A stretch of DNA of 64,000 nt from Prostheceraeus crozeri (Eukaryota > Platyhelminthes > Polycladida > Euryleptidae), in the NCBI GenBank assembly GCA_907163375.1, contig CAJQUW010014304.1, forward strand, positions 1 through 64,000, written 5' to 3'. Below are positions 32,051 through 46,768 of this stretch, piece after piece. Every line of letters starts with the position of its first letter. Positions within the stretch are counted from its first letter, which is position 1. The notes below the pieces were generated by a model. The model made no database searches, was not told where the DNA came from, and was given only the letters and a program-made list of their open reading frames with translations. The position numbers and the translations under genes were made by a program.

Positions 32051-34609
32051 TGTTGAAGTCTGTGGGAGGAGATGCGGATGTTGAAGTCTGCGGTAGTAGA
32101 TGCGGATGTTGAAGTCTGCGGGAGTAGATGCGGATGTTGACGTCTGCGGGAGTAGATGAGGATGTTGAAGTCTGCGGGAGTAGATGCGGATGTTGATGTC
32201 TGCGGCAGTAGATTCGGATTTTGAAGTCTGCGGGAGTGGACGTGGATGTTGAAGTCTGCGGGAGTAGATGCGGATGTTGAAGTCTGTGGGAGTAGATGCG
32301 GATGTTGAAGTCTGCGGGAGTAGATGCGGATGTTGAAGTCTGCAGGAGTAGATGCGGATGTTAAAGTGTGCGGGAGTACATGCGGATATTGAAGTCTGTG
32401 GGAGGAGATGCGGATGCTGAAGTCTGCGGGAGTAGATGCGGATGTTGAGGTCTGCGTGAGTAGATGCGGCTGCTAAAGTCTGCGGGAGTAGATGCGGATG
32501 TTGAAGTCCGCTGGAGTTGATGCGTTTGTTGAAGTCTGCGGGAGTAGATGCGGATGTTGAAGTCTGTTGGAGTAGATGAGGATGTTGATTTCTGCGGGAG
32601 TAGATGCGGATGTTGAAGTCTGTTGGAGTAGATGAGGATGTTGAAGTCTGCGGAAGTAGATGCGGATGTTGAAGTCTGTTGTAGTAGATGAGGATGTTGA
32701 AGTCTGCGGAAGTAGATGCGGATGTTGAAGTCTGTTGGAGTAGATGAGGATGTTGAAGTCTGTGGGAGTAGATGTGGACGTTGATGTCTGCAGGAGTAGA
32801 TGTGGATGTTGAAGTCTGCAGGAGTAGATGTGGACGTTGAAGTCTGCAGGAGTAGATGTGGATGTTGAAGTCTGCAGGAGTAGATGTGGATGTTGAGGTC
32901 TGCAGATGTAGATGCGGATGTTGACGTCTGTGGGAGTAGAATCGGATGTTGAAGTCTGCAGGAGTAGATGCGGATTTTGATGTCTGCAGGAGTAGATGCG
33001 GATGCTGAAGTCAGTGGGAGTAGATACTGATGTTGAAGTCTGTGGGAGTAGATGCGGATGTTGATTTCTGGGGGAGTAGATGCGGATGTTGAAGTCTGCG
33101 GGAGTAGATGCGGATGTTGAAGTCTGCGGGAGTAGATGCGGATGTTGACGTCTGTGGGAGTAGATGCGGATGCTGAAGTCTGAAGTATAGATGCGGATCT
33201 TGATGTCTGCGGGAGTAGATGCGGATGTTGAAGTCTGGAGGAGTAGATGCGGATGTTGAAGTCTGTGGGAGTAGATACTGATGTTGAAGTCTGCGGGAGT
33301 AGATGCGGATGTTGACTTCTGTGGGAGTAGATGAGGATGTTGAAGTCTACGGGAGTAGATGCGGATGTTGAAGTCTGCAGGAGTAGAATCGGATGTTTAA
33401 GTCTGCGGGAAGTAGATGTGGATTTTGAAGTCTGTGGGAGTAGATGCGGATGTTGATTTCTGGGGGAGTAGATGCGGATGTTGAAGTCTGAGGCAGTAGA
33501 TGAGGATGTTGAAGTCTGCAGGAGTAGATGTGGATGTTGAGGTCTGCAGATGTAGATGCGGATGTTGAAGTCTGCAAGAGTTGATGCGGATGTTGACGTC
33601 TGTTGGAGGAGATGCGGATGTTGAAGTCTGCGGGAGTAGATGCGGATGTTAAAGTGTGCGGGAGTACATGCGAATGTTGACGTCTGTTGGAGGAGATGCG
33701 GATGTTGAAGTCTGCGGGAGTAGATGCGGATGTTAAAGTGTGCGGGAGTACATGCGGATATTGAAGTCTGTGGGAATAGATGCGGATGTTGAAGTCTGCA
33801 GGAGTAGATGCGGATGCTGAAGTCTGTGGGAGGAGATGCGGATGCTGAAGTCTGCGGGAGTAGATGCGGATGTTGAGGTCTGCGTGAGTAGATGCGGCTG
33901 CTAAAGTCTGCGGGAGTAGATGCGGATGTTGAAGTCCGCTGGAGTTGATGCGTTTGTTGAAGTCTGCGGGAGTAGATGCGGATGTTGAAGTCTGTTGGAG
34001 TAGATGAGGATGTTGATTTCTGCGGGAGTAGATGCGGATGTTGAAGTCTGTTGGAGTAGATGAGGATGTTGAAGTCTGTGGGAGTAGATGTGGACGTTGA
34101 TGTCTGCAGGAGTAGATGTGGATGTTGAAGTCTGCAGGAGTAGATGTGGACGTTGAAGTCTGCAGGAGTAGATGTGGATGTTGAAGTCTGCAGGAGTAGA
34201 TGTGGATGTTGAGGTCTGCAGATGTAGATGCGGATGTTGACGTCTGTGGGAGTAGAATCGGATGTTGAAGTCTGCAGGAGTAGATGCGGATTTTGATGTC
34301 TGCAGGAGTAGATGCGGATGCTGAAGTCAGTGGGAGTAGATACTGATGTTGAAGTCCGCGGGAGTAGATGCGGATGTTGACGTCTGTGGGAGTAGATGCG
34401 GATGTTGACGTCTGTGGGAGTAGATGCGGATGTTGAAGTTTGCGGGAGTAGATGCGGATGTTGACGTCTGTGGGAGTAGATGCGGATGCTGAAGTCTGAA
34501 GTATAGATGCGGATCTTGATGTCTGCGGGAGTAGATGCGGATGTTGAAGTCTGGAGGAGTAGATGCGGATGTTGAAGTCTGTGGGAGTAGATACTGATGT
34601 TGAAGTCTG

Positions 34610-37600
34610 CGGGAGTAGATGCGGATGTTGACTTCTGTGGGAGTAGATGAGGATGTTGAAGTCTACGGGAGTAGATGCGGATGTTGAAGTCTGCAGGAGT
34701 AGAATCGGATGTTTAAGTCTGCGGGAAGTAGATGTGGATTTTGAAGTCTGTGGGCGTAGATGCGGATGTTGATTTCTGGGGAGTAGATGCGGATGTTGAA
34801 GTCTGAGGCAGTAGATGAGGATGTTGAAGTCTGCAGGAGTAGATGTGGATGTTGAGGTCTGCAGATGTAGATGCGGATGTTGAAGTCTGCAAGAGTTGAT
34901 GCGGATGTTGACGTCTGTTGGAGGAGATGCGGATGTTGAAGTCTGCGGGAGTAGATGCGGATGTTAAAGTGTGCGGGAGTACATGCGAATGTTGACGTCT
35001 GTTGGAGGAGATGCGGATGTTGAAGTCTGCGGGAGTAGATGCGGATGTTAAAGTGTGCGGGAGTACATGCGGATATTGAAGTCTGTGGGAATAGATGCGG
35101 ATGTTGAAGTCTGCAGGAGTAGATGCGGATGCTGAAGTCTGTGGGAGGAGATGCGGATGCTGAAGTCTGCAGGAGTAGATGTGGACGTTGAAGTCTGCAG
35201 GAGTAGATGTGGATGTTGAAGTCTGCGGAAGTAGATGAGGTTGCTGAAGTCTGCAGGAGTTGATGCGGATGTTGAAGTCTACGGGAGTAGATGCGGATGT
35301 TGAAATCTGCAGGAGTATAATCGGATGTTGAAGTCTGCGGGAGTACATGTGGATTTTCAAGTCTGCGGGAGTAGATGCGAATGTTGATTTCTGCGGGAGT
35401 AGATACAGATGTTGAAGTCTGCGGAAGTAGATGCGGATGTTGAAGTCTGTGGGAGTAGATGAGGATGTTGAAGTCTGTGGGAGTAGATGCGGATGTTGAA
35501 ATCTGTGGGAGTAGATGCGTATATTGAAGTCTGTGGGAGTAGATGTGGACGTTGAAGTATGCAGGAGTAGATGTGGATGTTGAAATCTGCAGGAGTAGAT
35601 GTGGACGTTGAAGTCTGCAGGAGTAGATGTGGATGTTGAAGTCTGCTGGAGTAGATGTGGATGTTGAGGTCTCCAGATGTAGATGCGGATGTTGACGTCT
35701 GTGGGAGTAGAATCGGATGTTGAAGTCTGCAGGAGTAGATGCGGATTTTGATGTCTGCAGGAGTAGATGCGGATGTTGACGTCTGTGGGAGTAGTTGCGG
35801 ATGTTGAAGTTTGCGGGAGTAGATGCGGATGTTGACGTCTGTGGGAGTAGATGCGGATGCTGAAGTCTGAAGTATAGATGCGGATCTTGATGTCTGCGGG
35901 AGTAGATGCGGATGTTGAAGTCTGGAGGAGTAGATGCGGATGTTGAAGTCTGTGGGAGTAGATACTGATGTTGAAGTCTGCGGGAGTAGATGCGGATGTT
36001 GACTTCTGTGGGAGTAGATGAGGATGTTGAAGTCTACGGAAGTAGATGCGGATGTTGAAGTCTGCAGGAGTAGAATCGGATGTTGAAGTCTGCGGGAGTA
36101 GATGTGGATTTTGAAGTCTGCGGGAGTAGATGCGGATGTTGATTTCTGCGGGAGTAGATGCGGATGTTAAAGTCTGTGGGAGTAGATGAGGATGTTGAAG
36201 TCTGTGGGAGTAGATGAGGATGTTGAAGTCTGTGGGAGTAGATGTGGATTTTGAAGTCTGCGGGAGTAGATGCGGATGTTGATTTCTGCGGGAGTAGATG
36301 CGGATGTTGAAGTCTGAGGCAGTAGATGTGGATGTTGAAGTCTGCAGGAGTAGATGTGGATGTTGAGGTCTGCAGATGTAGATGCGGATGTTGAAGTCTG
36401 CAAGAGTTGATGCGGATGTTGACGTCTGTTGGAGGAGATGCGGATGTTGAAGTCTGCGGGAGTAGATGCGGATGTTAAAGTGTGCGGGAGAACATGCGAA
36501 TGTTGACGTCTGTTGGAGGAGATGCGGATGTTGAAGTCTGTGGGAGTAGATGCGGATGTTAAAGTGTGCGGGAGTACATGCGGATATTGAAGTCTGTGGG
36601 AATAGATGCGGATGTTGAAGTCTGCAGAGTAGATGCGGATGCTGAAGTCTGTGGGAGGAGATGCGGATGCTGAAGTCTGGGGGAGTAGATGAGGATGTTG
36701 AAGTCTGCAGGAGTAGATAAGGATGTTGAAATCTGCGGAGTGGATGTAGATTTTCAAGTCTGAGGCAGTAGATGAGGATGTTGAAGTCTGCAGGAGTAGA
36801 TGTGGATGTTGAGGTCTGCAGATGTAGATGCGGGTGTTGAAGTCTGCAAGAGTTGATGCGGATGTTGACGTCTGTTGGAGGAGATGCGGATGTTGAAGTC
36901 TGCGGGAGTAGATGCGGATGTTAAAGTGTGCTGGAGTACATGCGAATGTTGACGTCTGTTGGAGGAGATGCGGATGTTGAAGTCTGCGGGAGAAGATGCG
37001 GATGTTAAAGTGTGCAGGAGTAGATGCGGATGCTGAAGTCTGTGGGAGGAGATGCGGATGCTGAAGTCTGCGGGAGTAGATGCGGATGTTGAGGTCTGCG
37101 GGAGTAGATGCGGCTGATAAAGTCTGCGGGAGTAGATGCGGATGTTGACGTCTGCGGGAGTAGATGTGGATGTTGAAGTCCGCGGGAGTAGATGCGGATG
37201 TTGATTTCTGCGGCAGTAGATGAGGATGTTGAAGTCTGTTGGAGTAGATGAGGATGTTGAAGTCTGCGGAAGTAGATGCGGATTTTGAAGTCTGTTGGAG
37301 TAGATGAGGATGTTGAGGTCTGTGGGAGTAGATGCGGATGTTGAAGTCTGCAGGAGTAGATGCGGATGTTAAAGTGTGCGGGAGTACATGCGGATATTGA
37401 AGTCTGTGGGAATAGATGCGGATGTTGAAGTCTGCAGGAGTAGATGCGGATGCTAAAGTCTTTGTGAGGAGATGCGGATGCTGAAGTCTGCGGGAGTAGA
37501 TGCGGATGTTGAGGTCTGCGTGAGTAGATGCGGCTGCTAAAGTCTGCGGGAGTAGATGCGGATGTTGAAGTCCGCTGGAGTTGATGCGTTTGTTGAAGTC

Positions 37601-37660
37601 TGCGGGAGTAGATGCGGATGTTGAAGTCTGTTGGAGTAGATGAGGATGTTGATTTCTGCG
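34610..37660. repeat. Satellite higher-order unit B, copy 1 (about 3.05 kb, 109 monomers)
   Basis: Followed directly by a second copy at 37661-40757. The offset is 3049 bp in the first half and 3079 bp in the second, the difference being close to one extra monomer. Confidence 0.85.
35160..36890. repeat. Satellite higher-order block A, copy 2
   Basis: Partner of 30320-32050. It lies inside the 3.05-kb tandem unit that begins at about 34610, so block A was already present before that unit duplicated. Confidence 0.8.
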
Positions 37661-40600
37661 GGAGTAGATGCGGATGTTGACTTCTGTGGGAGTAGATGAG
37701 GATGTTGAAGTCTACGGGAGTAGATGCGGATGTTGAAGTCTGCAGGAGTAGAATCGGATGTTTAAGTCTGCGGGAAGTAGATGTGGATTTTGAAGTCTGT
37801 GGGCGTAGATGCGGATGTTGATTTCTGGGGGAGTAGATGCGGATGTTGAAGTCTGAGGCAGTAGATGAGGATGTTGAAGTCTGCAGGAGTAGATGTGGAT
37901 GTTGAGGTCTGCAGATGTAGATGCGATGTTGAAGTCTGCAAGAGTTGATGCGGATGTTGACGTCTGTTGGAGGAGATGCGGATGTTGAAGTCTGCGGGAG
38001 TAGATGCGGATGTTAAAGTGTGCGGGAGTACATGCGAATGTTGACTTCTGTGGGAGTAGATGAGGATGTTGAAGTCTGCGGGAGTAGATGCGGATGTTGA
38101 AGTCTGCGGGAGTACATGCGGATATTGAAGTCTGTGGGAATAGATGCGGATGTTGAAGTCTGCAGGAGTAGATGCGGATGCTGAAGTCTGTGGGAGGAGA
38201 TGCGGATGCTGAAGTCTGCAGGAGTAGATGTGGACGTTGAAGTCTGCAGGAGTAGATGTGGATGTTGAAGTCTGCGGAAGTAGATGAGGTTGCTGAAGTC
38301 TGCAGGAGTTGATGCGGATGTTGAAGTCTACGGGAGTAGATGCGGATGTTGAAATCTGCAGGAGTATAATCGGATGTTGAAGTCTGCGGGAGTACATGTG
38401 GATTTTCAAGTCTGCGGGAGTAGATGCGAATGTTGATTTCTGCGGGAGTAGATACAGATGTTGAAGTCTGCGGAAGTAGATGCGGATGTTGAAGTCTGTG
38501 GGAGTAGATGAGGATGTTGAAGTCTGTGGGAGTAGATGCGGATGTTGAAATCTGTGGGAGTAGATGCGTATATTGAAGTCTGTGGGAGTAGATGTGGACG
38601 TTGAAGTATGCAGGAGTAGATGTGGATGTTGAAATCTGCAGGAGTAGATGTGGACGTTGAAGTCTGCAGGAGTAGATGTGGATGTTGAAGTCTGCTGGAG
38701 TAGATGTGGATGTTGAGGTCTCCAGATGTAGATGCGGATGTTGACGTCTGTGGGAGTAGAATCGGATGTTGAAGTCTGCAGGAGTAGATGCGGATTTTGA
38801 TGTCTGCAGGAGTAGATGCGGATGTTGACGTCTGTGGGAGTAGTTGCGGATGTTGAAGTTTGCGGGAGTAGATGCGGATGTTGACGTCTGTGGGAGTAGA
38901 TGCGGATGCTGAAGTCTGAAGTATAGATGCGGATCTTGATGTCTGCGGGAGTAGATGCGGATGTTGAAGTCTGGAGGAGTAGATGCGGATGTTGAAGTCT
39001 GTGGGAGTAGATACTGATGTTGAAGTCTGCGGGAGTAGATGCGGATGTTGACTTCTGTGGGAGTAGATGAGGATGTTGAAGTCTACGGAAGTAGATGCGG
39101 ATGTTGAAGTCTGCAGGAGTAGAATCGGATGTTGAAGTCTGCGGGAGTAGATGTGGATTTTGAAGTCTGCGGGAGTAGATGCGGATGTTGATTTCTGCGG
39201 GAGTAGATGCGGATGTTAAAGTCTGTGGGAGTAGATGAGGATGTTGAAGTCTGTGGGAGTAGATGAGGATGTTGAAGTCTGTGGGAGTAGATGTGGATTT
39301 TGAAGTCTGCGGGAGTAGATGCGGATGTTGATTTCTGCGGGAGTAGATGCGGATGTTGAAGTCTGAGGCAGTAGATGTGGATGTTGAAGTCTGCAGGAGT
39401 AGATGTGGATGTTGAGGTCTGCAGATGTAGATGCGGATGTTGAAGTCTGCAAGAGTTGATGCGGATGTTGACGTCTGTTGGAGGAGATGCGGATGTTGAA
39501 GTCTGCGGGAGTAGATGCGGATGTTAAAGTGTGCGGGAGAACATGCGAATGTTGACGTCTGTTGGAGGAGATGCGGATGTTGAAGTCTGTGGGAGTAGAT
39601 GCGGATGTTAAAGTGTGCGGGAGTAGATGCGGATGTTGAAGTCTGCAGGAGTAGATCCGGATGTTGAAGTCTGTGGGAATAGATGCGGATGTTGAAGTCT
39701 GCAGGAGTAGATGCGGATGCTGAAGTCTGTGGGAGGAGATGCGGATGCTGAAGTCTGCGGGAGTAGATGAGGATGTTGAAGTCTGCAGGAGTAGATAAGG
39801 ATGTTGAAATCTGCGGGAGTGGATGTAGATTTTCAAGTCTGAGGCAGTAGATGAGGATGTTGAAGTCTGCAGGAGTAGATGTGGATGTTGAGGTCTGCAG
39901 ATGTAGATGCGGGTGTTGAAGTCTGCAAGAGTTGATGCGGATGTTGACGTCTGTTGGAGGAGATGCGGATGTTGAAGTCTGCGGGAGAAGATGCGGATGT
40001 TAAAGTGTGCTGGAGTACATGCGAATGTTGACGTCTGTTGGAGGAGATGCGGATGTTGAAGTCTGCGGGAGAAGATGCGGATGTTAAAGTGTGCAGGAGT
40101 AGATGCGGATGCTGAAGTCTGTGGGAGGAGATGCGGATGCTGAAGTCTGCGGGAGTAGATGCGGATGTTGAGGTCTGCGGGAGTAGATGCGGCTGATAAA
40201 GTCTGCGGGAGTAGATGCGGATGTTGACGTCTGCGGGAGTAGATGTGGATGTTGAAGTCCGCGGGAGTAGATGCGGATGTTGATTTCTGCGGCAGTAGAT
40301 GCGGATGTTGAAGTCTGTTGGAGTAGATGAGGATGTTGAAGTCTGCGGAAGTAGATGCGGATTTTGAAGTCTGTTGGAGTAGATGAGGATGTTGAGGTCT
40401 GTGGGAGTAGATGCGGATGTTGAAGTCTGCAGGAGTAGATGCGGATGTTAAAGTGTGCGGGAGTACATGCGGATATTGAAGTCTGTGGGAATAGATGCGG
40501 ATGTTGAAGTCTGCAGGAGTAGATGCGGATGCTAAAGTCTTTGGGAGGAGATGCGGATGCTGAAGTCTGCGGGAGTAGATGCGGATGTTGAGGTCTGCGT

Positions 40601-40757
40601 GAGTAGATGCGGCTGCTAAAGTCTGCGGGAGTAGATGCGGATGTTGAAGTCCGCTGGAGTTGATGCGTTTGTTGAAGTCTGCGGGAGTAGATGCGGATGT
40701 TGAAGTCTGTTGGAGTAGATGAGGATGTTGATTTCTGCGGGAGTAGATGCGGATGTT
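37661..40757. repeat. Satellite higher-order unit B, copy 2
   Basis: Nearly identical to 34610-37660, including rare variants such as the CTCCAGATGTAG monomer and GTATATTGAAG. One inserted monomer near 39630 accounts for its greater length. Confidence 0.85.
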
Positions 40758-42036
40758 GAAGTCTGTTGGAGTAGATGAGGATGTTGAAGTCTGCGGAAGT
40801 AGATGCGGATGTTGAAGTCTGTTGTAGTAGATGAGGATGTTGAAGTCTTCGGAAGTAGATGCGGATGTTGAAGTCTGTTGGAGTAGATGAGGATGTTGAA
40901 GTCTGTGGGAGTAGATGTGGACGTTGATGTCTGCAGGAGTAGATGTGGATGTTGAAGTCTGCAGGAGTAGATGTGGACGTTGAAGTCTGCAGGAGTAGAT
41001 GTGGATGTTGAAGTCTGCAGGAGTAGATGTGGATGTTGAGGTCTGCAGATGTAGATGCGGATGTTGACGTCTGTGGGAGTAGAATCGGATGTTGAAGTCT
41101 GCAGGAGTAGATGCGGATTTTGATGTCTGCAGGAGTAGATGCGGATGCTGAAGTCAGTGGGAGTAGATACTGATGTTGAAGTCCGCGGGAGTAGATGCGG
41201 ATGTTGACGTCTGTGGGAGTAGATGCGGATGTTGACGTCTGTGGGAGTAGATGCGGATGTTGAAGTTTGCGGGAGTAGATGCGGATGTTGACGTCTGTGG
41301 GAGTAGATGCGGATGCTGAAGTCTGAAGTATAGATGCGGATCTTGATGTCTGCGGGAGTAGATGCGGATGTTGAAGTCTGGAGGAGTAGATGCGGATGTT
41401 GAAGTCTGTGGGAGTAGATACTGATGTTGAAGTCTGCGGGAGTAGATGCGGATGTTGACTTCTGTGGGAGTAGATGAGGATGTTGAAGTCTACGGGAGTA
41501 GATGCGGATGTTGAAGTCTGCAGGAGTAGAATCGGATGTTTAAGTCTGCGGGAAGTAGATGTGGATTTTGAAGTCTGTGGGAGTAGATGCGGATGTTGAT
41601 TTCTGGGGAGTAGATGCGGATGTTGAAGTCTGAGGCAGTAGATGAGGATGTTGAAGTCTGCAGGAGTAGATGTGGATGTTGAGGTCTGCAGATGTAGATG
41701 CGGATGTTGAAGTCTGCAAGAGTTGATGCGGATGTTGACGTCTGTTGGAGGAGATGCGGATGTTGAAGTCTGCGGGAGTAGATGCGGATGTTAAAGTGTG
41801 CGGGAGTACATGCGAATGTTGACGTCTGTTGGAGGAGATGCGGATGTTGAAGTCTGCGGGAGTAGATGCGGATGTTAAAGTGTGCGGGAGTACATGCGGA
41901 TATTGAAGTCTGTGGGAATAGATGCGGATGTTGAAGTCTGCAGGAGTAGATGCGGATGCTGAAGTCTGTGGGAGGAGATGCGGATGCTGAAGTCTGCGGG
42001 AGTAGATGCGGATGTTGAGGTCTGCGTGAGTAGATG

Positions 42037-44625
42037 CGGCTGCTAAAGTCTGCGGGAGTAGATGCGGATGTTGAAGTCCGCTGGAGTTGATGCGTTTGTT
42101 GAAGTCTGCGGGAGTAGATGCGGATGTTGAAGTCTGTTGGAGTAGATGAGGATGTTGATTTCTGCGGGAGTAGATGCGGATGTTGAAGTCTGTTGGAGTA
42201 GATGAGGATGTTGAAGTCTGTGGGAGTAGATGTGGACGTTGATGTCTGCAGGAGTAGATGTGGATGTTGAAGTCTGCAGGAGTAGATGTGGACGTTGAAG
42301 TCTGCAGGAGTAGATGTGGATGTTGAAGTCTGCAGGAGTAGATGTGGATGTTGAGGTCTGCAGATGTAGATGCGGATGTTGACGTCTGTGGGAGTAGAAT
42401 CGGATGTTGAAGTCTGCAGGAGTAGATGCGGATTTTGATGTCTGCAGGAGTAGATGCGGATGCTGAAGTCAGTGGGAGTAGATACTGATGTTGAAGTCCG
42501 CGGGAGTAGATGCGGATGTTGACGTCTGTGGGAGTAGATGCAGATGTTGACGTCTGTGGGAGTAGATGCGGATGTTGAAGTTTGCGGGAGTAGATGCGGA
42601 TGTTGACGTCTGTGGGAGTAGATGCGGATGCTGAAGTCTGAAGTATAGATGCGGATCTTGATGTCTGCGGGAGTAGATGCGGATGTTGAAGTCTGGAGGA
42701 GTAGATGCGGATGTTGAAGTCTGTGGGAGTAGATACTGATGTTGAAGTCTGCGGGAGTAGATGCGGATGTTGACTTCTGTGGGAGTAGATGAGGATGTTG
42801 AAGTCTACGGGAGTAGATGCGGATGTTGAAGTCTGCAGGAGTAGAATCGGATGTTTAAGTCTGCGGGAAGTAGATGTGGATTTTGAAGTCTGTGGGAGTA
42901 GATGCGGATGTTGATTTCTGGGGGAGTAGATGCGGATGTTGAAGTCTGAGGCAGTAGATGAGGATGTTGAAGTCTGCAGGAGTAGATGTGGATGTTGAGG
43001 TCTGCAGATGTAGATGCGGATGTTGAAGTCTGCAAGAGTTGATGCGGATGTTGACGTCTGTTGGAGGAGATGCGGATGTTGAAGTCTGCGGGAGTAGATG
43101 CGGATGTTAAAGTGTGCGGGAGTACATGCGAATGTTGACAACTGTTGGAGGAGATGCGGATGTTGAAGTCTGCGGGAGTAGATGCGGATGTTAAAGTGTG
43201 CGGGAGTACATGCGGATATTGAAGTCTGTGGGAATAGATGCGGATGTTGAAGTCTGCAGGAGTAGATGCGGATGCTGAAGTCTGTGGGAGGAGATGCGGA
43301 TGCTGAAGTCTGCGGGAGTAGATGCGGATGTTGAGGTCTGCGTGAGTAGATGCGGCTGCTAAAGTCTGCGGGAGTAGATGCGGATGTTGAAGTCCGCTGG
43401 AGTTGATGCGTTTGTTGAAGTCTGCGGGAGTAGATGCGGATGTTGAAGTCTGTTGGAGTAGATGAGGATGTTGATTTCTGCGGGAGTAGATGCGGATGTT
43501 GAAGTCTGTTGGAGTAGATGAGGATGTTGAAGTCTGCGGAAGTAGATGCGGATGTTGAAGTCTGTTGTAGTAGATGAGGATGTTGAAGTCTGCGGAAGTA
43601 GATGCGGATGTTGAAGTCTGTTGGAGTAGATGAGGATGTTGAAGTCTGTGGGAGTAGATGTGGACGTTGATGTCTGCAGGAGTAGATGTGGATGTTGAAG
43701 TCTGCAGGAGTAGATGTGGACGTTGAAGTCTGCAGGAGTAGATGTGGATGTTGAAGTCTACAGGAGTAGATGTGGGTGTTGAGGTCTGCAGATGTAGATG
43801 CGGATGTTGACGTCTGTGGGAGTAGAATCGGATGTTGAAGTCTGCAGGAGTAAATGCGGATTTTGATGTCTGCAGGAGTAGATGCGGATGCTGAAGTCAG
43901 TGGGAGTAGATACTGATGTTGAAGTCCGCGGGAGTAGATGCGGATGTTGACGTCTGTGGGAGTAGATGCGGATGTTGACGTCTGTGGTAGTAGATGCGGA
44001 TGTTGAAGTTTGCGGGAGTAGATGCGGATGTTGACGTCTGTGGGAGTAGATGCGGATGCTGAAGTCTGAAGTATAGATGCGGATTTTGATGTCTGCGGGA
44101 GTAGATGCGGATGTTCAAGTCTGGAGGAGTAGATGCGGATGTTGAAGTCTGTGGGAGTAGATACTGATGTTGAAGTCTGCGGGAGTAGATGCGGATGTTG
44201 ACTTCTGTGGGAGTAGATGAGGATGTTGAAGTCTACGGGAGTAGATGCGGATGTTGAAGTCTGTGGGAGTAGAATCGGATGTTTAAGTCTGCGGGAAGTA
44301 GATGTGGATTTTGAAGTCTGTGGGAGTAGATGCGGATGTTGATTTCTGGGGGAGTAGATGCGGATGTTGAAGTCTGAGGCAGTAGATGAGGATGTTGAAG
44401 TCTGCAGGAGTAGATGTGGATGTTGAGGTCTGCAGATGTAGATGCGGATGTTAAAGTCTGCAAGAGTTGATGCGGATGTTGACGTCTGTTGGAGGAGATG
44501 CGGATGTTGAAGTCTGCGGGAGTAGATGCGGATGTTAAAGTGTGCGGGAGTACATGCGAATGTTGACGTCTGTTGGAGGAGATGCGGATGTTGAAGTCTG
44601 CGGGAGTAGATGCGGATGTTAAAGT
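42037..44625. repeat. Satellite higher-order block C, copy 1 (about 2.6 kb)
   Basis: Matches 46769-49357 at an offset of exactly 4732 bp, which is 169 x 28. The rare GTTGACAACTG junction at 43135 and 47867 sets the register. Confidence 0.85.
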
Positions 44626-46768
44626 GTGCGGGAGTACATGCGGATATTGAAGTCTGTGGGAATAGATGCGGATGTTGAAGTCTGCAGGAGTAGATGCGGA
44701 TGCTGAAGTCTGTGGGAGGAGATGCGGATGCTGAAGTCTGCGAGAGAAGATGAGGATGTTGAAGTCTGCAGGAGTAGATAAGGATGTTGAAATCTGCGGG
44801 AGTGGATGTAGATTTTCAAGTCTGAGGCAGTAGATGAGGATGTTGAAGTCTGCAGGAGTAGATGTGGATTTTGAGGTCTGCAGATGTAGATGCGGATGTT
44901 GAAGTCTGCAAGAGTTGATGCGGATGTTGACGTCTGTTGGAGGAGATGCGGATGTTGAAGTCTGCGGGAGTAGATGCGGATGTTAAAGTGTGCAGGAGTA
45001 GATGCGGATGCTGAAGTATGTGGGAGGAGATGCGGATGCTGAAGTCTGCGGGAGTAGATGCGGATGTTGAGGTCTGCGGGAGTAGATGCGGCTGATAAAG
45101 TCTGCGGGAGTAGATGCGGATGTTGAAGTCTGCGGGAGTAGATGTGGATGTTGAAGTCCGCGGGAGTAGATGCGGATGTTGATCTCTGCGGGAGTAGATG
45201 CGGATGTTGAAGTCTGTTGGAGTAGATGAGGATGTTGAAGTCTGCGGAAGTAGATGCGGATGTTGAAGTCTGTGGGAGTAGATGCGGATGTTGAAGTCTG
45301 CAGGAGTAGATGCGGATGTTAAAGTGTGCGGGAGTACATGCTGATATTGAAGTCTGTGGGAATAGATGCGGATGTTGAAGTCTGCAGGAGTAGATGCGGA
45401 TGCTGAAGTCTGTGGGAGGAGATGCGGATGCCGAAGTCTGCGGGATTAGATGCGGATGTTGAAGTCTGCGTGAGTAGATGCGGCTGCTAAAGTCTGCGGG
45501 AGTAGATGCGGATGTTGAAGTCTGTTGGAGTAGATGAGGATGTTGATTTCTGCGGGAGTAGATGCGGATGTTGAAGTCTGTTGGAGTAGATGAGGATGTT
45601 GAAGTCTGCGTAAGTAGATGCGGATGTTGAAGTCTGTTGTAGTAGATGAGGATGTTGAAGTCTGCGGAAGTAGATGCGGATGTTGAAGTCTGTTGGAGTA
45701 GATGAGGATGTTGAAGTCTGTGGGAGTAGATGTGGACGTTGAAGTCTGCAGGAGTAGATGTGGATGTTAAAGTCTGCAGGAGTAGATGTGGACGTTGAAG
45801 TCTGCAGGAGTAGATGTGGATGTTGAAGTCTGCAGGAGTAGATGTGGATGTTGAGGTCTGCAGATGTAGATGCGGATGTTGACGTCTGTGGGAGTAGAAT
45901 CGGATGTTGAAGTCTGCAGGAGTAGATGCGGATTTTGATGTCTGCAGGAGTAGATGCGGATGCTGAAGTCTGTGGGAGTAGATACTGATGTTGAAGTCCG
46001 CGGGAGTAGTTGCGGATGTTGACGTCTGTGGGAGTAGATGCGGATGTTGACGTCTGTGGGAGTAGATGCGGATGTTGAAGTTTGCGGGAGTAGATGCCGA
46101 TGTTGACGTCTGTGGGAGTAGATGCGGATGCTAAAGTCTGAAGTATAGATGCGGATCTTGATGTCTGCGGGAGTAGATGCGGATGTTGAAGTCTGGAGGA
46201 GTAGATGCGGATGTTGAAGTCTGTGGGAGTAGATACTGATGTTGAAGTCTGCGGGAGTAGATGCGGATGTTGACTTCTGTGGGAGTAGATGAGGATGTTG
46301 AAGTCTACGGGAGTAGATGCGGATGTTGAAGTCTGCAGGAGTAGAATCGGATGTTGAAGTCTGCGGGAGTAGATGTGGATTTTGAAGTCTGCGGGAGTAG
46401 ATGCGGATGTTGATTTCTGCGGGAGTAGATGCGGATGTTGAAGTCTGTGGGAGTAGATGAGGATGTTGAAGTCTTTGGGAGTAGATGTGGATTTTAAAGT
46501 CTGCGGGAGTAGATGCGGATGTTGATTTCTGCGGGAGTAGATGCGGATGTTGAAGTCTGAGGCAGTAGATGTGGATGTTGAAGTCTGCAGGAGTAGATGT
46601 GGATGTTGAGGTCTGCAGATGTAGATGCGGATGTTGAAGTCTGCGGGAGTAGATGCGGATGTTAAAGTGTACATGGAGTACATGCGGATATTGAAGTCTG
46701 TGGGAATAGATGCGGATGTTGAAGTCTGCAGGAGTAGATGCGGATGCTGAAGTCTGTGGGAGGAGATG

